Notes: generated by a model not told the origin, from the letters alone. A DNA stretch of 64,000 nucleotides from Glandiceps talaboti (GCF_964340395.1 NC_135553.1:11486001-11550000), one strand, 5' to 3'; shown: positions 24,749 to 37,499, numbered from the stretch's first letter. Made by a program: numbers and translations.

Positions 24749-25534
24749 GTTATTTTCAAAATGCTGACATTGTGGAGCTATAAGCAATGTATTTACATAG
24801 TTATAATCAAGAAACATTTTAACATTTATCTGCATTATCAAATTAAATTAATACATGTACAAAACACATGGTGATAAAGTGAAGGGGATTAGGTTCATAA
24901 CTTGTACAGTCCCAAACTGAATCACTTGTACACTCTTCTCGATCTGTAAATGGAGGTCTATATCAAATGTTTTCAGATATATACATTCCGTATGCACAAT
25001 ACCAACATTGATTGTAATTGGCTATGTAAAGACAGGTGTGTGTGGTGGTGTATACTGATAACTGGATTATCATTACATCACAAAGCATTTGTAAAATCAC
25101 GTTTCTTGAATGCTAGCTTTGATAGACAATATCATACAACAAATCGTACCCACAACTAGTCGCATTTGCGTGCCTTTGGCAGCAATACAATATATAGCAT
25201 CCAGAAAGTTTACGTCGTCGTCAGTTGTATATCAAACGACATCTCAGGCGACTTTTTATTGAATGAGTCGTAATAGCATTTTGATAGTTTGTTTTTGAAG
25301 GGAAATGAGGAAGTGGGTGAGTGGATTGGATGGTTTTCTTGGCTGCTTAATTAGCTGACGTAATTTGCGGATATGGTCGATTCAATTATGGACTTCTGTA
25401 GTCAAATTATGAAATACTCTATCTATATTTCTGATTAAAATACGCGCTATCTTGACTGTCTAAGCTAAATAAACATTCCTAGTCGTAATTGTACAAGCCT
25501 CGCCAATATATATTGTAAAGAATGGCATTCAAGA

Positions 25535-25537
25535 GTT

Positions 25538-25572
<35 letters not shown>

Positions 25573-25795
25573 TTAACCATCCGACAGGCATTGCCCAATA
25601 ACAGGAGGAAAGTTCAGTGTTAATGCAGGAGGAAACCGGAGTATCCAGGGAAAACCTGCGTTGTTCGGTAGAGTCAAACAGAGCGACACACAGCGTGGTA
25701 CTAGTAAATTTAATCAAACCCAGCCGATACCAGGCGAGTTCAAACCCAGGCTGCAGAGGTAAGAGGCGTACGAGCTAACCGACGTTTAAATCATG
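25535..25795 (-). mobile_element. tRNA-type SINE, copy 2, with tetranucleotide tail
   Basis: Read on the minus strand, this has an A-box-like word at 25780-25767 (GGTTAGCTCGTACG), CCTCTTACCTCTGCAG, then a B-box-like word at 25747-25735. The body shares GCAGGTTTTCC and ACTCCGG with copy 1 at 4752-4975, and it ends in an (AATA)n tail, seen on the plus strand as (TTTA)n at 25535-25574. The tail explains the microsatellite as part of the element and fixes its orientation. The body word GAGGAAACCGGAGTA resembles a sequence I recall from several invertebrate genomes; I cannot confirm the family without a search. Confidence 0.7.
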
Positions 25796-26080
25796 TCAGC
25801 TGTGTTCACACTTAAGAATTCGATATCATGGCGCCCCGGTGTCACTTTTGTACATCCATTTATATTTATAGCAATTCAATCATTTATTTGAAGATTACCA
25901 GTTGATAATATGATGAATATGTCCGTTGTACATCTGTCTCCATCAATGTGTCAAGATCCTAAAGGTTTACGAGTTCGACACATATAATATTTCACAATTT
26001 CTTAGGTTTTCCGCATTAATATATGCCCACAGCATCGGTGTCAAGTCAGCCGAAAACTATTTAAATTATACATGAATATA

Positions 26081-26102
26081 TTATTATCATTATTATTATT
26101 AT
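26081..26102 (+). repeat. (ATT)n short microsatellite
   Basis: An imperfect ATT run, ATTATTATCATTATTATTATTA, in unit 1 only. Confidence 0.8.
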
Positions 26103-26372
26103 ATTGATGATACTCGGAAATTGCTAAGTTTATAGCGAGTAAGTCACCATACTAGAATAATGCTTCTATTACGATTGATGTGATCTTTATAATACATCCG
26201 TCCGTTTGTCGACATTCTGATATCCTTGCAATCACTTAAGCAGAATGATGAATTGTTTTCCGTTCGAGATTGCAACATGGTGAGGGTTGAGCTATATGGA
26301 AATACCGATGGTCTTGCCAAAGCACTTCAGATGTGGATTAAAAGAAACTTGATCATTATTAATCGTTTTTGA

Positions 26373-26614
26373 CTACACGAAAAGTCCTATTTACCCACCC
26401 TTACCCAACCTGTGACCCACTTAACCACCATCTCTGTCCAGGGGTACTACGAGACGCAGTATCACTTTTGACTCTCTACAGCACCATGGGGAGAGATCAC
26501 CGGGGGTAAATTAACTCGAGGTGGAACTTCGTCTCATACTCACCACATTTACACATCCACTGCTCAAGATTTACCCCGGTGGAAAGACATGGTCAAATAT
26601 GACTTTTCGTATAG
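26373..26614. mobile_element. MITE-like inverted-repeat element, second type
   Basis: The ends carry ACACGAAAAGTCCTATTTA near 26375 and the complement of ATACGAAAAGTCATATTTG near 26612. An inner inverted pair, CACCGGGGGTAAAT at about 26499 and ATTTACCCCGGTGG at about 26569, would extend the hairpin. The matching place in unit 2 (about 36400-36420, between a TGAATGG word and an AACGATTA word) has no insert. There is no coding content. The superfamily and target duplication are not clear. Confidence 0.6.
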
Positions 26615-28080
26615 TGTTTGCGCTGTCACAACGATTAATGGGGTAGGTTGACATCATTGTCACATACAGGATTGGGAAGCACCTTTCACAATTTCACCTT
26701 CATTGAGTTTGGAAGTAATTTCCTTTAGTGTGCCATACAGACAAAAACATGCTATCACTTGACTGACTTCAAAGACGATGTGACAGCGATGATGTGCACG
26801 TAAGATTAGATTTCAAGGACCCCAGCGATACAGAAAATATAAATATAAGCTAACAATTAATATACACATAAATCAGAGGATTCCAATCCCTTTTCAATGA
26901 ATAAAGAGAAATTGCAATGTTAATTATCGTAGATTCTAAATAGCATACAGTCATTTGTACAGTTAATAATTAAATAATCGAAATATAGGGTAAACTAGAC
27001 TGGGAAATATATACATGTAATACCCCCACAAATACAACATTAAACCCATACAGCATTAAAATAGCAACTTTAGTACACTAAAGTCCTTTTACTTGTCATA
27101 TAATAATTACTTTCTGCTACCCATAGTGCATAGACAGTGAATCATAGTTACTTGGAAAACACTAATATGGCTCTAATACAAACATTTGAGTGTTGTAATT
27201 GTTCTATAAGAAGGTTTCATTTCCTCTCTCAGAGCCAACTAAACTGTACATAATGTACTGAATACATAACGACGAAATAGAAACACTTGCGTTGACGTCG
27301 TAAAAAAGAGTAAATCGATGTGTCGCACGATATCACAACATGATATGAACAATCTAACTGAGATAAATGATGATAGTTTGGCCTCCTTGTTAATATGCTT
27401 CATAAATTCAACTGTTCTCAATTATCTTCGCTGAATTCATGTGTCAGAGTTCATTACACCTAACTGTGTGTCACTAGATATACTGAAAGAAAATATTGCC
27501 ATGGTAACCTCCAGAAGAGTACATAAGGAACATTTTGCAATTGATAATATGTATAGACCATTCGTCGATTCGTTCTTACTCATAAGTTGAATATCGAATC
27601 CTCAATAAAGTTACTTAGAATATGAACGAACAACTGTCAAGATCTAAATTGGCGAGTGTTTATATACCTCTATCAATAGTTATGTGGACATTGTCATATG
27701 TCTCTCAGTACATTTCATCGTCGAGGCAAAAACAATCCTGGCATGGTGAGAAGACTTATAGCATTATGTCTTGTTCACGTTTCAGTTTCATCGTAGCAAT
27801 ACCTTGTGGTTGAAATACTTTTCAGCTGATTGACTTGTGTAGCCCTTCTAAGGCTATCATCATTCTGCGACTGAAAAATTCACATATACACATATTAAGT
27901 TTTAGATAACTATTGCTTCTAAAGTAAGATGTTACTGTATTGAAAGAGCCGCTAGTTTATCAACCATGAACAGATAAGTGATTCCCTAGGTATATAATTC
28001 AATTTAGTGAGATATGACTCTTTACTGTACTTATACCAATATTATTCTTTGTGTGATCTAGGCAGTTAACTTCGGCCGCC

Positions 28081-28096
28081 GTGTGTGTGTGTGTGT
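28081..28096 (+). repeat. (GT)n microsatellite in unit 2
   Basis: About eight GT units, where units 1 (about 3700) and 3 (about 39262) have only a short GTATGTGT-type seed or less. This is a visible expansion after duplication. Confidence 0.92.
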
Positions 28097-29099
28097 TAAC
28101 TATTTAAGGAAGAGTTAGTTTCCTTGGTAAATTACGGCCATACATGTCATTTATATATTGCAACCTTTGGCTGAACTAGCGTTTATCAGTGAGATTACTC
28201 AGTAAGTCACAGGGTTAATTGTGACTTACGCGTCAATTTAGTTTTTTTCTGTGAACTTCACCTTTTGCTTAAAGATAAATTATATTAATTCGACTTTATT
28301 TCAATTTTGTTTCAGACATTGGGGCTATTTAAATGTGCAGTAGAATTGGTACATGTACTTTGAACTCTTGGCTTTATTTTATTCTATAATAATTGCTCTT
28401 GTGACCGTTTTGAATACGATTCTAGAGTTAACTAAAAACCTACTCTCACCACATGTACAGCTCTAGCGGCTCAAAGGAAATGTCTGAGTCAGCTGTGTGT
28501 GATACTTACATCAATAATCAATTAGAAATCCCCTCTATCTGTCGGAAACGCTCAAAGGCTGTCGCTTCATAGAACTAAACCTGTCCAAACTGATGATGAC
28601 TCCCTCTGAGACAGATATAAAGATATTAGACTTGAGTATATTTTGTATATGCCTAGAGGAAAGCTAGGTTTCACGAATACTCCACTCATATTGTATATAA
28701 TTTTGTGAGTTTTGTCACTACACAAACCAACATAACAGAATATCATTTCCAGTGGTTGTGTTCCCTTTTAATACTGAAACTACGTGAAGTGGTGAAAAGT
28801 ATAAAGTTAGGTATCTTAACTACATTAATTGATGTATCATCATTACACACATGTCGATAAATGTAGCATTGTCCATTTCACCAGTTTTAATTGCCTTCAG
28901 TACTATTATGACGTAATGAAGTATTATGTAACATAAACATACACACACGTCTATATCATATATTCATTCTTAACGAATAATTTCAAACCAACTCTGTACT
29001 ACGAAATCAGCAACATTGTTGTTCGCGACTTTCGTAAAAATTGAAACCTGCAAGGGAGCTGTAATACGTCGTATCGATTTACCAAAGGTAGTTAAAAGT

Positions 29100-29285
29100 G
29101 CAGACCCAATTCATGGGGACATCCTACAATAATATTGCCTTCAAAGATGATATAAAAGACCACAGAGATCATTAGTGAGACTGTAGTCTCATGGAGTTCT
29201 CTGATAACAACATGCGTCAGGGAATTGTCAACGGTAGATACCAGTTCCTATGGTAACAAGACAAGCCTGCCGTTTTCGGTGATTT
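29100..29285 (+). repeat. Block conserved in all three units, copy 2
   Basis: Counterpart of 5500-5660 and 41640-41830, with GGGGACATCCTA, TTGCCTTCAAAG, GACTGTAGTCTCATGGAG and TTCTCTGATAACAACATGCG preserved. Frames are interrupted on the minus strand, so no protein is inferred. Confidence 0.55.
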
Positions 29286-30257
29286 CATACGAATACACAA
29301 ATCACAGCTAACACTTTCAGTATGCGACAATTTGTATAATCCAGAGTTCATTAAAATATAATCAAAATACACTGGTCCAAACCACTCTACCATTCTCTAT
29401 CACGAATAGAGATATTCTCAAAAACACTCGAAGAATGCAAATGAAGAGTTTCATTTGTAATTAAAAATTATTTGTTTACTTGTTTTTTCAGAAGCTGATT
29501 TCTGATTAGTTGGGGTATACTTGGCATTCTCGTTCTCTTAATTTGAATTAAATTGTTGTTTCCTAAATATCAAACTAATTAAGAAGTGTTCACGTTTTTC
29601 ACTTACCAGTCAGACTAGTTTGGTAAATGATTAACATTGATTATACTGTTTCGCCAATATGTTCTGAGAGTTATCAATCATCAACTACTGTGTCGATGAA
29701 AGCCTACAGAAGAAATTGGACATAGCAAAACACTAAGGAACAAGAGCACCAGGTGTTAATACTGACAAGTGCAACATCTAGTAGGAATTTTAGAAGGTCA
29801 TGTCATACTGTAAAAGTTGAAGACCTTCGAAGCATACTCTTTTATCAGAGTCAGTGTTGCTAGTATTGCATTTATGTCTTACGCTAATTACAGCGAACTT
29901 GTATGGTATTCACGTATAGTGTATGTCTTACCTTATATTAGCGGACTTTATCTTTTTGCCTGGTTAATCATTTACGTAACAGTTGTTTTATTTAACTTAC
30001 ATGGATTTGTTCTTCATCTGAGATCTACTGATACAAGTATACTAGTACACGAACTTTAATAAGAAAGGTCACACTGTCTGCAATTGCATCATTGCACAGT
30101 CTTGTATCGATGCAAATGGTCCTTAAAGACGAATCTAAATTTGAAACTGTCTTCATTATTATGGTCTAAGCAACGTATAGAGAATTTTATCAATTTTTAT
30201 CATTTTATTTTACCAGTGATCAGCACTTGCACCACACCCATACTTTTGGTATTTGAT

Positions 30258-30560
30258 AGGATATGATAGGGTTGCCCTTACGAAAATAACGTATAGGTTC
30301 CTACAGGGTCCTATAGACCTCTTCCTATAGGCGTTCGTGCCCATAGAAGGTATATGTGTCTATAGAGACATATAGGTTCCTATAGGTAAATGGGTCTATA
30401 GGCATACGTCTTTAGAGAACTTATAGGATCCTATAGGCCACTTGTCTATAGGCATTCATGTATGTAGGACATTTCTTAGACGAAGGTAACTATAGACAAT
30501 TAATTTGGTCCTATAGATCAAATTACCTATAATCTTATATGCCTAAAGAGATCATATATG
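30258..30560. repeat. CTATAGG-rich palindromic repeat cluster at a deletion junction
   Basis: The words CTATAGG, CCTATAG and CCTATAGG recur more than ten times in about 280 bases, often with TAGGTTCCTATAGG or TAGGATCCTATAGG contexts and GGCAT spacers. CCTATAGG is its own complement, so the cluster reads alike on both strands. It begins right after the CTTTTGGTATTTG word that unit 2 shares with unit 3 (46110-46122), and it ends where similarity to unit 1 at about 13360 begins. It therefore fills the breakpoint where unit 2 lacks the equivalent of about 8130-13360. It could be filler DNA, a decayed palindromic transposon or a small satellite. I do not recognise the family. Confidence 0.75.
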
Positions 30561-31452
30561 TATGCTCTCGAAGTCTCCAAAAGGGAGTATCTCTGATACA
30601 GATGAATATTGACAAGCCGTCCCTCAAAATAATGGAAAAGATGACATTAAACAATGGTATGGGCTTGATTTCCTGTACTTTAAAATGTGCTCAGTATTAC
30701 CCAGATTTATGTAGGCAAATGTTGAAATAATCCGGATGGTTTCAATCTTTAGTCTGACAATTGATAAAAAGTAGATTTTAGGATAGTGTATCACATTTAG
30801 ATTTAATTTGATATCCTTGAAATTAATGCAATTTGCTTTAACTTAGTTTGGCTTTATGTAATTACGTTTAATCTTATATTCTTATGAAGCCCAAAATCAA
30901 TTTGTGCAATTAGACTTGATCACTATATTTTAGTATAACTGAGTTAGCTAAACTTTGAACATATGATAACTCAAATAGTAAAGGGAACTTGTACAATGTC
31001 TCCTCTATTAATCGAATCAAGTCGTATGTTATTCACTTAGGCGAGTCTTGAAAGGATTGTGTTCCTCGAAGCAAAACTGGTGACTGTGTAATGCCTAGAA
31101 AGCCAGACCAATCAATTAAACATTAAAGCTTTCAATATCTACATTGAATATATAAATAAAAGATTGCCCAAATATCAATATCATTCATAATCATAGCAGT
31201 GGTAACATTAATACTTTCGAAGGATCTATCCGTCTCCGATTCATTTTTACAAGTGAACAGTAAAATTCCATACACCATATATATAATTCGATAAAAATAC
31301 TTGTATGTGTGTTTTCAAAAAAGAAGCTCACTGAGTGCGGAGAGAACAGTTTTAATCAGTGCATCATTACTTATTGTCCTCCTAGTAATACAGAGGATCT
31401 TTTAAAATGTCAGTACTATTTTAGTGTAACCTTGACAATCAGGAAGGTTTTT

Positions 31453-31845
31453 TTACCAAAACACGTCAGGGGATCGAAATATTAATGCGAAAGCGGTATA
31501 TACTTGTACGCAATTATGCTTATGTGGCTGCTCTATAATTGCATAATAACCCGCGGTTGCAACCAACATTAGTATGTTTAATACGAGGAAATGTAGCAAA
31601 AGGTTCCATAGATTGCTACAAATTGAGCAATTGTAATGAGTACGTACATATGCCTTCAGAATTGTATTGAAAGTAACCATACTGTTTGGTCCTAAAATTA
31701 ATACATATACTTCTCGAGGTTTACGTTTCCCCTTCAGCTTCTTCCAACAGTCATGCCGGGTAGTATAATCGAGCACAAAAGCGTAACATAACGATTCCGA
31801 GGAAGGCAAAGAGTAATATGCTTTCAAGATTAAATAAACCGCCAT
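31453..31845 (-). other. Longest open frame in the window (130 codons), unrecognised
   Basis: The frame runs 130 codons and ends in a leucine-rich, membrane-segment-like stretch with FLVLNILMLVATAGYYAII. The last 50 or so codons align without gaps to unit 1 at about 15270-15040 on the minus strand, where SICSNL and VGYYAII are kept but a TGA interrupts four codons after the equivalent of EQPHKHN. The first half shows no resemblance to a known protein. In DNA this AT-rich, one frame of this size is expected by chance. Treat it as probably non-coding. Confidence 0.2.
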
Positions 31846-32789
31846 GGCATAATCGCAATCAACCGTACTTCCCTACATAACGATATCTGACAAAAATAAA
31901 TAGATACATGCAATAATCCGAGAACCGATATCTTGACGTGACTCAGTACATATATGACTTTATGTATGTCATTTTACATTCACCATCGATTGATGACGTC
32001 ATTAGCTAATGCACGATCACGGTCTCATTCCCAAGTTATAGCAGACTGATTTCGTTAATGTGTTTTTTACGATGTGGTACCCAATAGCAGAAAAGAAGCA
32101 ATTGAAATGAATTCAATTGTGATTCCCCTTATCAGCGGATGAAGATATAAGGCATCCTTCGCAGTCAATATCAATTAGTTTTATTATCTCATTTTTACAG
32201 GTAAACTTGTTATGCAGCTCTGACAAGATCTAAGAGGTCACTGTAGACATCATCTGTATGCTATCTTGTATCACCTCTGCGTTGAAAGAACAGAGTTCAG
32301 GATTAGGTTACCAATGTATGTAAAAGAGTTGAATGTAATTGAAATACTATATACAAGCGCAGTGCACAATTCTCTATGTGATTTGTTTAATTTACAACTA
32401 CTACAAGATCATTGCAGGGCTTATAACGTATCCGTGGATAGGGAATAGTTTTACTTTAAGAAATGGAATGTTTTGAACAACGTTCTTAACATAATATATG
32501 TGCTTTGTACAACTCAAACGTGTTTTCTTTCAAATATTTTACGGTTATGATAGATAGTGATGACTACTTACACTACATTCATCAAAGCTTATCTAGCAGA
32601 TTGTGTGCTATTAATGAGGTATCGGTGTCATTAACGTCTGCTAATCGGCCATGCTCTCACAACAAATATCAATATAGGGTTTGAATGCTTCCTATTTCAC
32701 CTTCATAAATTGGTCAACTTTAAAGAACATGTCTCAAGATTAGGAAAATGTATCTTTCAATGGGTACAATCAATACATTAACGATTTGC

Positions 32790-33100
32790 CTAAGGGTTGT
32801 GAAGACTGCACAGCTTAGTTCTCAGGTACAGTTTAGGATTATTGTTTTCACTACTTATCTGCCCCAAAGATGAATCCTACAAAGTTGGTGTATAGAATTT
32901 CTTTGTATTTCGCATGGTTGTAGTGGAACTGAATGATGCGTTAAGCTATTATCTCATATTACCATGGGAAATCTGAACACCCGCTTGAGTGAAGGAATCA
33001 TGTGTCTAAAACGCTAAGCGCTCTCAGAATTTTCTTTGCTTTAATCAGGATGACAATGTCATCATACCTTTACTGTGTCATACATTCTCAAAGTAGATCA
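32790..33100 (+). repeat. Well-preserved block shared with unit 1, copy 2
   Basis: Counterpart of 16900-17200, holding AACTGAATGATGCGTTAAGC and GTGTCTAAAACGCTAAGCGC. Similarity is visibly higher than in flanking parts of the unit. No shared frame. Confidence 0.55.
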
Positions 33101-33831
33101 GCTCGCCATTCAGCAGTGATGCAAATAAAAGTTGATTATGTAAGGGTTATGTACAAAAATTGCTTTTTTCATGCATATCGTAAAATGATACATATACGCT
33201 TGTGTAACCTACATTTCCTATGAAATTGCTTCGCTCATTCTTGGACATAATTGGACACAATAATACTGAGAGCAAAGGTCCATTGGAATTTTACATCTCA
33301 AGTTTGACTTGTTATTTCCGAAAGAAATTATATAATTATTGCATACCGATGCCTGCCTTTACATAACAAAGACAGACTGATATAAGCAAAATAGTAACAC
33401 CCTTTTATATATATTAATCAAGTGAATCGATAGTTTGATCTTCCTGTGCAAATTAGGTAGGAATGTGAGGCAAACTCTTTAATTAATTTCCATAAAATCT
33501 TAGTGATTGGGGAATTGAGCAGTGTAGGCAAAACATGTTTTACCATGAAATTATAACAGGAATTCGAGTGAAAACTTTTTATACTTTATTAATATACTCG
33601 AAAACCATTAGCAGTACGGGGACGGGGTTTTAGCTGTCCGTGTTGGAGCGTGGTGGGGCATGCATTGTGATCAAAAGAACATGTTGATTGTATTTTCTTG
33701 TTTAGTCTATCTCATCATTAAGTTCTTTGAGTATTTCTCTGTCTCTGTCTGAGCCCCTGGAAGTGTATACATAACAGCACCTGCAAGGAGTAAAGCTTAT
33801 CTTCGAGGCAGTTAACGAATCTTAAGGCAAC

Positions 33832-34065
33832 ATGGAAGACTCATTGCTTAAGGTATTCCCATAAGATGTCAAGCTTAATTCACCTGCCACAAACGATCAA
33901 TATCGCAATATCTTTTTAATCACCTTGATTCTTTCAGTTGCCCACTCCATTAAACAGATTTTCCCTGGAGTTGCTACAACTGATATCAGTGAACATCACT
34001 TGGCAGTGAATGAAAAGTATAATGTACCAAAGATAACAGGTCATCGACGCATTGCATTGCCTTAA
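33832..34065 (+). pseudogene. Possible relic exon, unit 2 copy
   Basis: From ATG at 33832 the frame reads MEDSLLKVFP, then TAA at 33862-33864, then stays open to TAA at 34063-34065. It contains LITLILSVAHSIKQIFPG and SEHHLAVNEKYN, which line up with the unit 1 copy at 18136-18390. The 21-base length difference preserves the frame. The internal stops differ between the copies, as expected for independent decay. The family is not recognised. Confidence 0.3.
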
Positions 34066-37000
34066 GGGATGTGAATGCCATCTAGTAATCTTCACAAGTG
34101 CCTTACGACCCTATTGTATCACATGGGGGTTACACAAACCTAAATTATAGAAATTTCTGTCATATAACACTTAAACCTTCAAATTATACTACAAAGTATC
34201 TTCCTTGCGTATATCTAATGTACAGACTTACATTTTGATAGACAAGAATTCTAAAAAGTGTTTGAACACAATTGACACTCGTTAGATGATATGCTGTCAA
34301 TGTCAATTCTCGCAAAATACATGCACGAAAACTTCATTTATGTTGACTTATCACAATTACTATCTGGTATGAAATCTATTAGTGGTTAGAACTCAAATGT
34401 TCAGCTTACTTGGTCGATTATTTGAACTCGTTTCGCCGACTTGTCAATATCAATAAACGTACCTTAAGTTTCGGTGAAGACACTCATGAAACTTAAATTA
34501 TTAATCCCCTCACCATCAGACTTGAAAGGATTTCTTGTGTAATACTCAATACGAGCTTCTAACTACGCATTCAATTTTGCGATTAGCTTTCCCATTACTT
34601 CATTAGACGGTAGTGAAATCCAATACTGAATGCATCGTTTTGAATCAAGATTGTACACGTAATCCAACTAAAGATTGTCAGAATCTGGCATTGTCGATTG
34701 ACACGTGTATGTATTGAAGTTGAAGAACCCAATGATCGTTTAGCCATGTAAAAGTACAGTGATGCTATTCCATTTAACTCTTCCATGATATATTTGAACT
34801 AAAATCGAAACGACATTTTGAATCCCTATTTTATTCCCAATGGTTATTTATTATCTTGCTTTAAGAATGCTGATATTTACTCTGGATAATTGAATCGTTA
34901 CCGCAACGTATTCTTTCCACGATTTCAGTACTGTTAGTTGGCAGCAATGCACATGTGAGAGAAACGTCAAATTAGCTAGTTTTCCGCAGTTAATTATCTC
35001 GATTGAATGTCATTTTCTAGGATTGTTACTAGAGTTCAATTTACATGCATATGATATCGTATCTACAATATGTCAACGTTCTTTAATGGTTTTTAAATTT
35101 GCTTCCTTGCACTCTATTCATGAATCGCCTACCTTTGTCATGCTGTATGAGTGTTTGTGTGGAATGAACCTGTCAATTATGAAAAATATACATATACAGA
35201 GCTTTATATCGTATGAAATTGTTGATTTATTAGTGATGAATAAACTTAGTCAGGTTAGATAAAAGTAACGAATCTAACCTTGCTAGATATCCTTCAAGAA
35301 CATTATCATGCACTAGAATAAGTTTCCTCATGTAAACTCAAAAGATATCCTGCTTTCAGACTTTCAACCATCGTAATTTCATTCTTTAGATTGAATCACT
35401 TAGGTAAGACCTAATATGTAAAGATAAAGTAAGGTTATTGAAAACAGAGGTAATGTAAAGTACTTATGTTGTTGCACGCCTCGATATATACATGCAGTCA
35501 TGCAATTCAGTTGTTTCTGATGGGATAATCGCAGATACTTGCATAACAGGTGCAACTAGTACTGACCACTGGTAATATACAAGAAAAAGTAGTATCTCGT
35601 CTAAATTGCAATTTTACAAGGTAATTCAAACTCAAGCTTTGGAATGCAACCAGGTGACAGTCATAAAATAAAAATATAATTATACAATTCCCACCATATA
35701 CACGTTCACTATGTAATGAAAATATTACAACCCCCTATATAGATGCTTGCATCTACGGAAAAGGACGTTATCTTCACTCTTCGCGTCATGCAGATACCAT
35801 CGGATCCTCATGTACAAAGGTTCGCATTGCTGCAGTAATATATATACAAAAACATATCATATTTGTATTGTATTGTTATGAAGCATTACTTTCCTTACTA
35901 TGCGGTTTCCTTTCTCCTCTCTTTACCATAATTTGATTTCTCGAAACAGCCTCCTTCAACACTTTCACCTTTGATATTTCCTCCACTTTAGAGTTATTGA
36001 CAAGTAATTTGATTGACTCCATTGTTCAACTTCTTAAAGTATAGTGATATCAAGGATCAATCAAGATGTTAATTGAAATGAAAACTATTCATATAAATCA
36101 CGGAATAAACTTCACCGGGTATATAAGTGGGGGAATAAATTGTGAAGACGAATTTTAAAGCGTGTCATGGTTCTCAATTAGGTAATTTACATTAACAATT
36201 TTATTCAGTGAATACTTAATATTAAATGTTTGAGAGTGCTTGAAGAAAGTGTTGTACTACTACCTACCCAGAGACGAAATGATGAATTGATTTCCATTCG
36301 CGCTTGCAACATTCCCAGGGCTTTGCCATGTGGAAATGATGGCATAGGTGAAACACTGAAACTACGGATGTGGCTTAAGCAAAACTTGTCCATTATGAAT
36401 GGCTATGTGCTGTTAGAACGATTACAAAAATAAATTGAGAAAGTGTACATTATTTTCTCATACAACACTAAGAAATTCTGTTCCATAATAATCAACTTCA
36501 CTGTGGTGGGAAGTAATGGCGCAGATAGATTACACTGAAGGTATTCCCTTCTGTGTGCCATATAGACAAAAAACGTTATATCAATCAGCTGACTTCAAAG
36601 ACAGTGTCCTCTCTGACAACGATGATATGTACGTTTGATTAGCCTAGTTAAAGTTCATGAGATTGACTCTCTTCTTTTGAAATAACCTGTATGTAGCGAG
36701 TGTTACAGTCATCTACACTCAACATTAGCTTAGAGGAATCTCGCACTATACATACACCGAGACGGTGACAATATCAGTGACGTGTTATTTTCAATTTGCC
36801 AAACTGAGACGCTAAAGATTTGTTTGTTAAGGGTTTGACAAGGAAATAGAGAGATATATATAAGCTAACAATGTAGGAATAAAACACAGGAGTCCAATCC
36901 ATCCTCAATGAATAAAAATACATCAATAACCGAGGGAATTCGCATCCTAGACATACAAGCAGATGATGACAATAATGGTGGTGTTATATGGCCAAACTTA

Positions 37001-37499
37001 GCAGCTGAAGAATCCATTTTAAGATTATTTTAGTAAACTATAATCTTTTCACATTTAGTCTTATAATATTACTAGTGTGCTACCCTCAATACAATGATAG
37101 AAGGGAAAACAGTCTATCTAACATGACTCTAATACAAACATTTGAGTGTTGCAATTGTTGAATTATTAGTTTTTCTTTTCTCTGTCATAGCCAACTAACT
37201 AAACATTAAACAATGTACTGAGATTGATTGAACCAGAAATCAGACAATCGTGATGACGGAATTGAAATAGCTGAGTTGACGTCGTAAGAAATGGTCAAAT
37301 GATGTATCGTAAGGAGTCATAGCATGATGTGAATATTCTAGCTGAGATACATGATGATAACTTAGCGTCCTTGTAAATATGATTTGTAAATTCAATACCT
37401 CAATGTTTGTCAGCAGATATGCTAAAAAATAATATTGCCATGGTAACATCCATCAGGGAAGATCAATTCAATGTTGGCTCCTGCTTGCCGGTAAAGCAC

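Larger units (their letters stand above)
2340..26850 (+). repeat. Tandem segmental duplication, unit 1
   Basis: This is the longest of three direct copies. Anchors (unit 1 / unit 2 / unit 3): 2460-2810 / 27200-27520 / 37170-37490; 3130-3250 / 27570-27740 / 38950-39020; 3760-3960 / 28140-28310 / 39300-39500; 4060-4240 / 28440-28590 / 39650-39800; 5390-5660 / 29000-29280 / 41520-41830; 7560-7700 / 29690-29810 / 45530-45690; 7860-8030 / 30020-30150 / 45890-46020. Shared with unit 3 only: 6180-6340 / 42645-42850, 6560-6740 / 43050-43210, 7100-7385 / 43970-44290, 9540-9850 / 46670-46960, 10340-10760 / 48440-48850, 11290-11390 / 50580-50680. Shared with unit 2 only: 13360-13890 / 30560-31090, 16460-17820 / 32400-33690, 18060-18440 / 33780-34110, 18590-19140 / 34490-35040, 21620-22560 / 35060-35990, 23040-23260 / 36010-36260, 26240-26830 / 36260-36640. 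The copies are strongly diverged. No gene is recognised inside. Confidence 0.82.
26990..36850 (+). repeat. Tandem segmental duplication, unit 2
   Basis: This is the shortest copy. It begins with the anchor at about 27125 (a CTCTAATACAAACATTTGAG word shared with 37130) and ends with the block 36530-36830, which is shared with 505-830. It lacks the part of unit 1 between about 8130 and 13360, the 2.5 kb at about 19150-21620 and the 3 kb at about 23260-26240. It also has empty sites for the LINE at 14320-14950 and the inverted-repeat element at 26373-26614. One deletion junction is occupied by the CTATAGG-rich cluster at 30258-30560. Its longest frame, 31453-31845 on the minus strand, is not recognisable as a protein. 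See the unit 1 entry for the anchor list. Confidence 0.82.

Noticed and set aside
36205-36433. Overlapping frames on both strands, with the minus strand resembling a conserved peptide in unit 1
   Set aside because: Unit 1 (26240-26370) has stops in both frames. The similarity follows from DNA homology alone.
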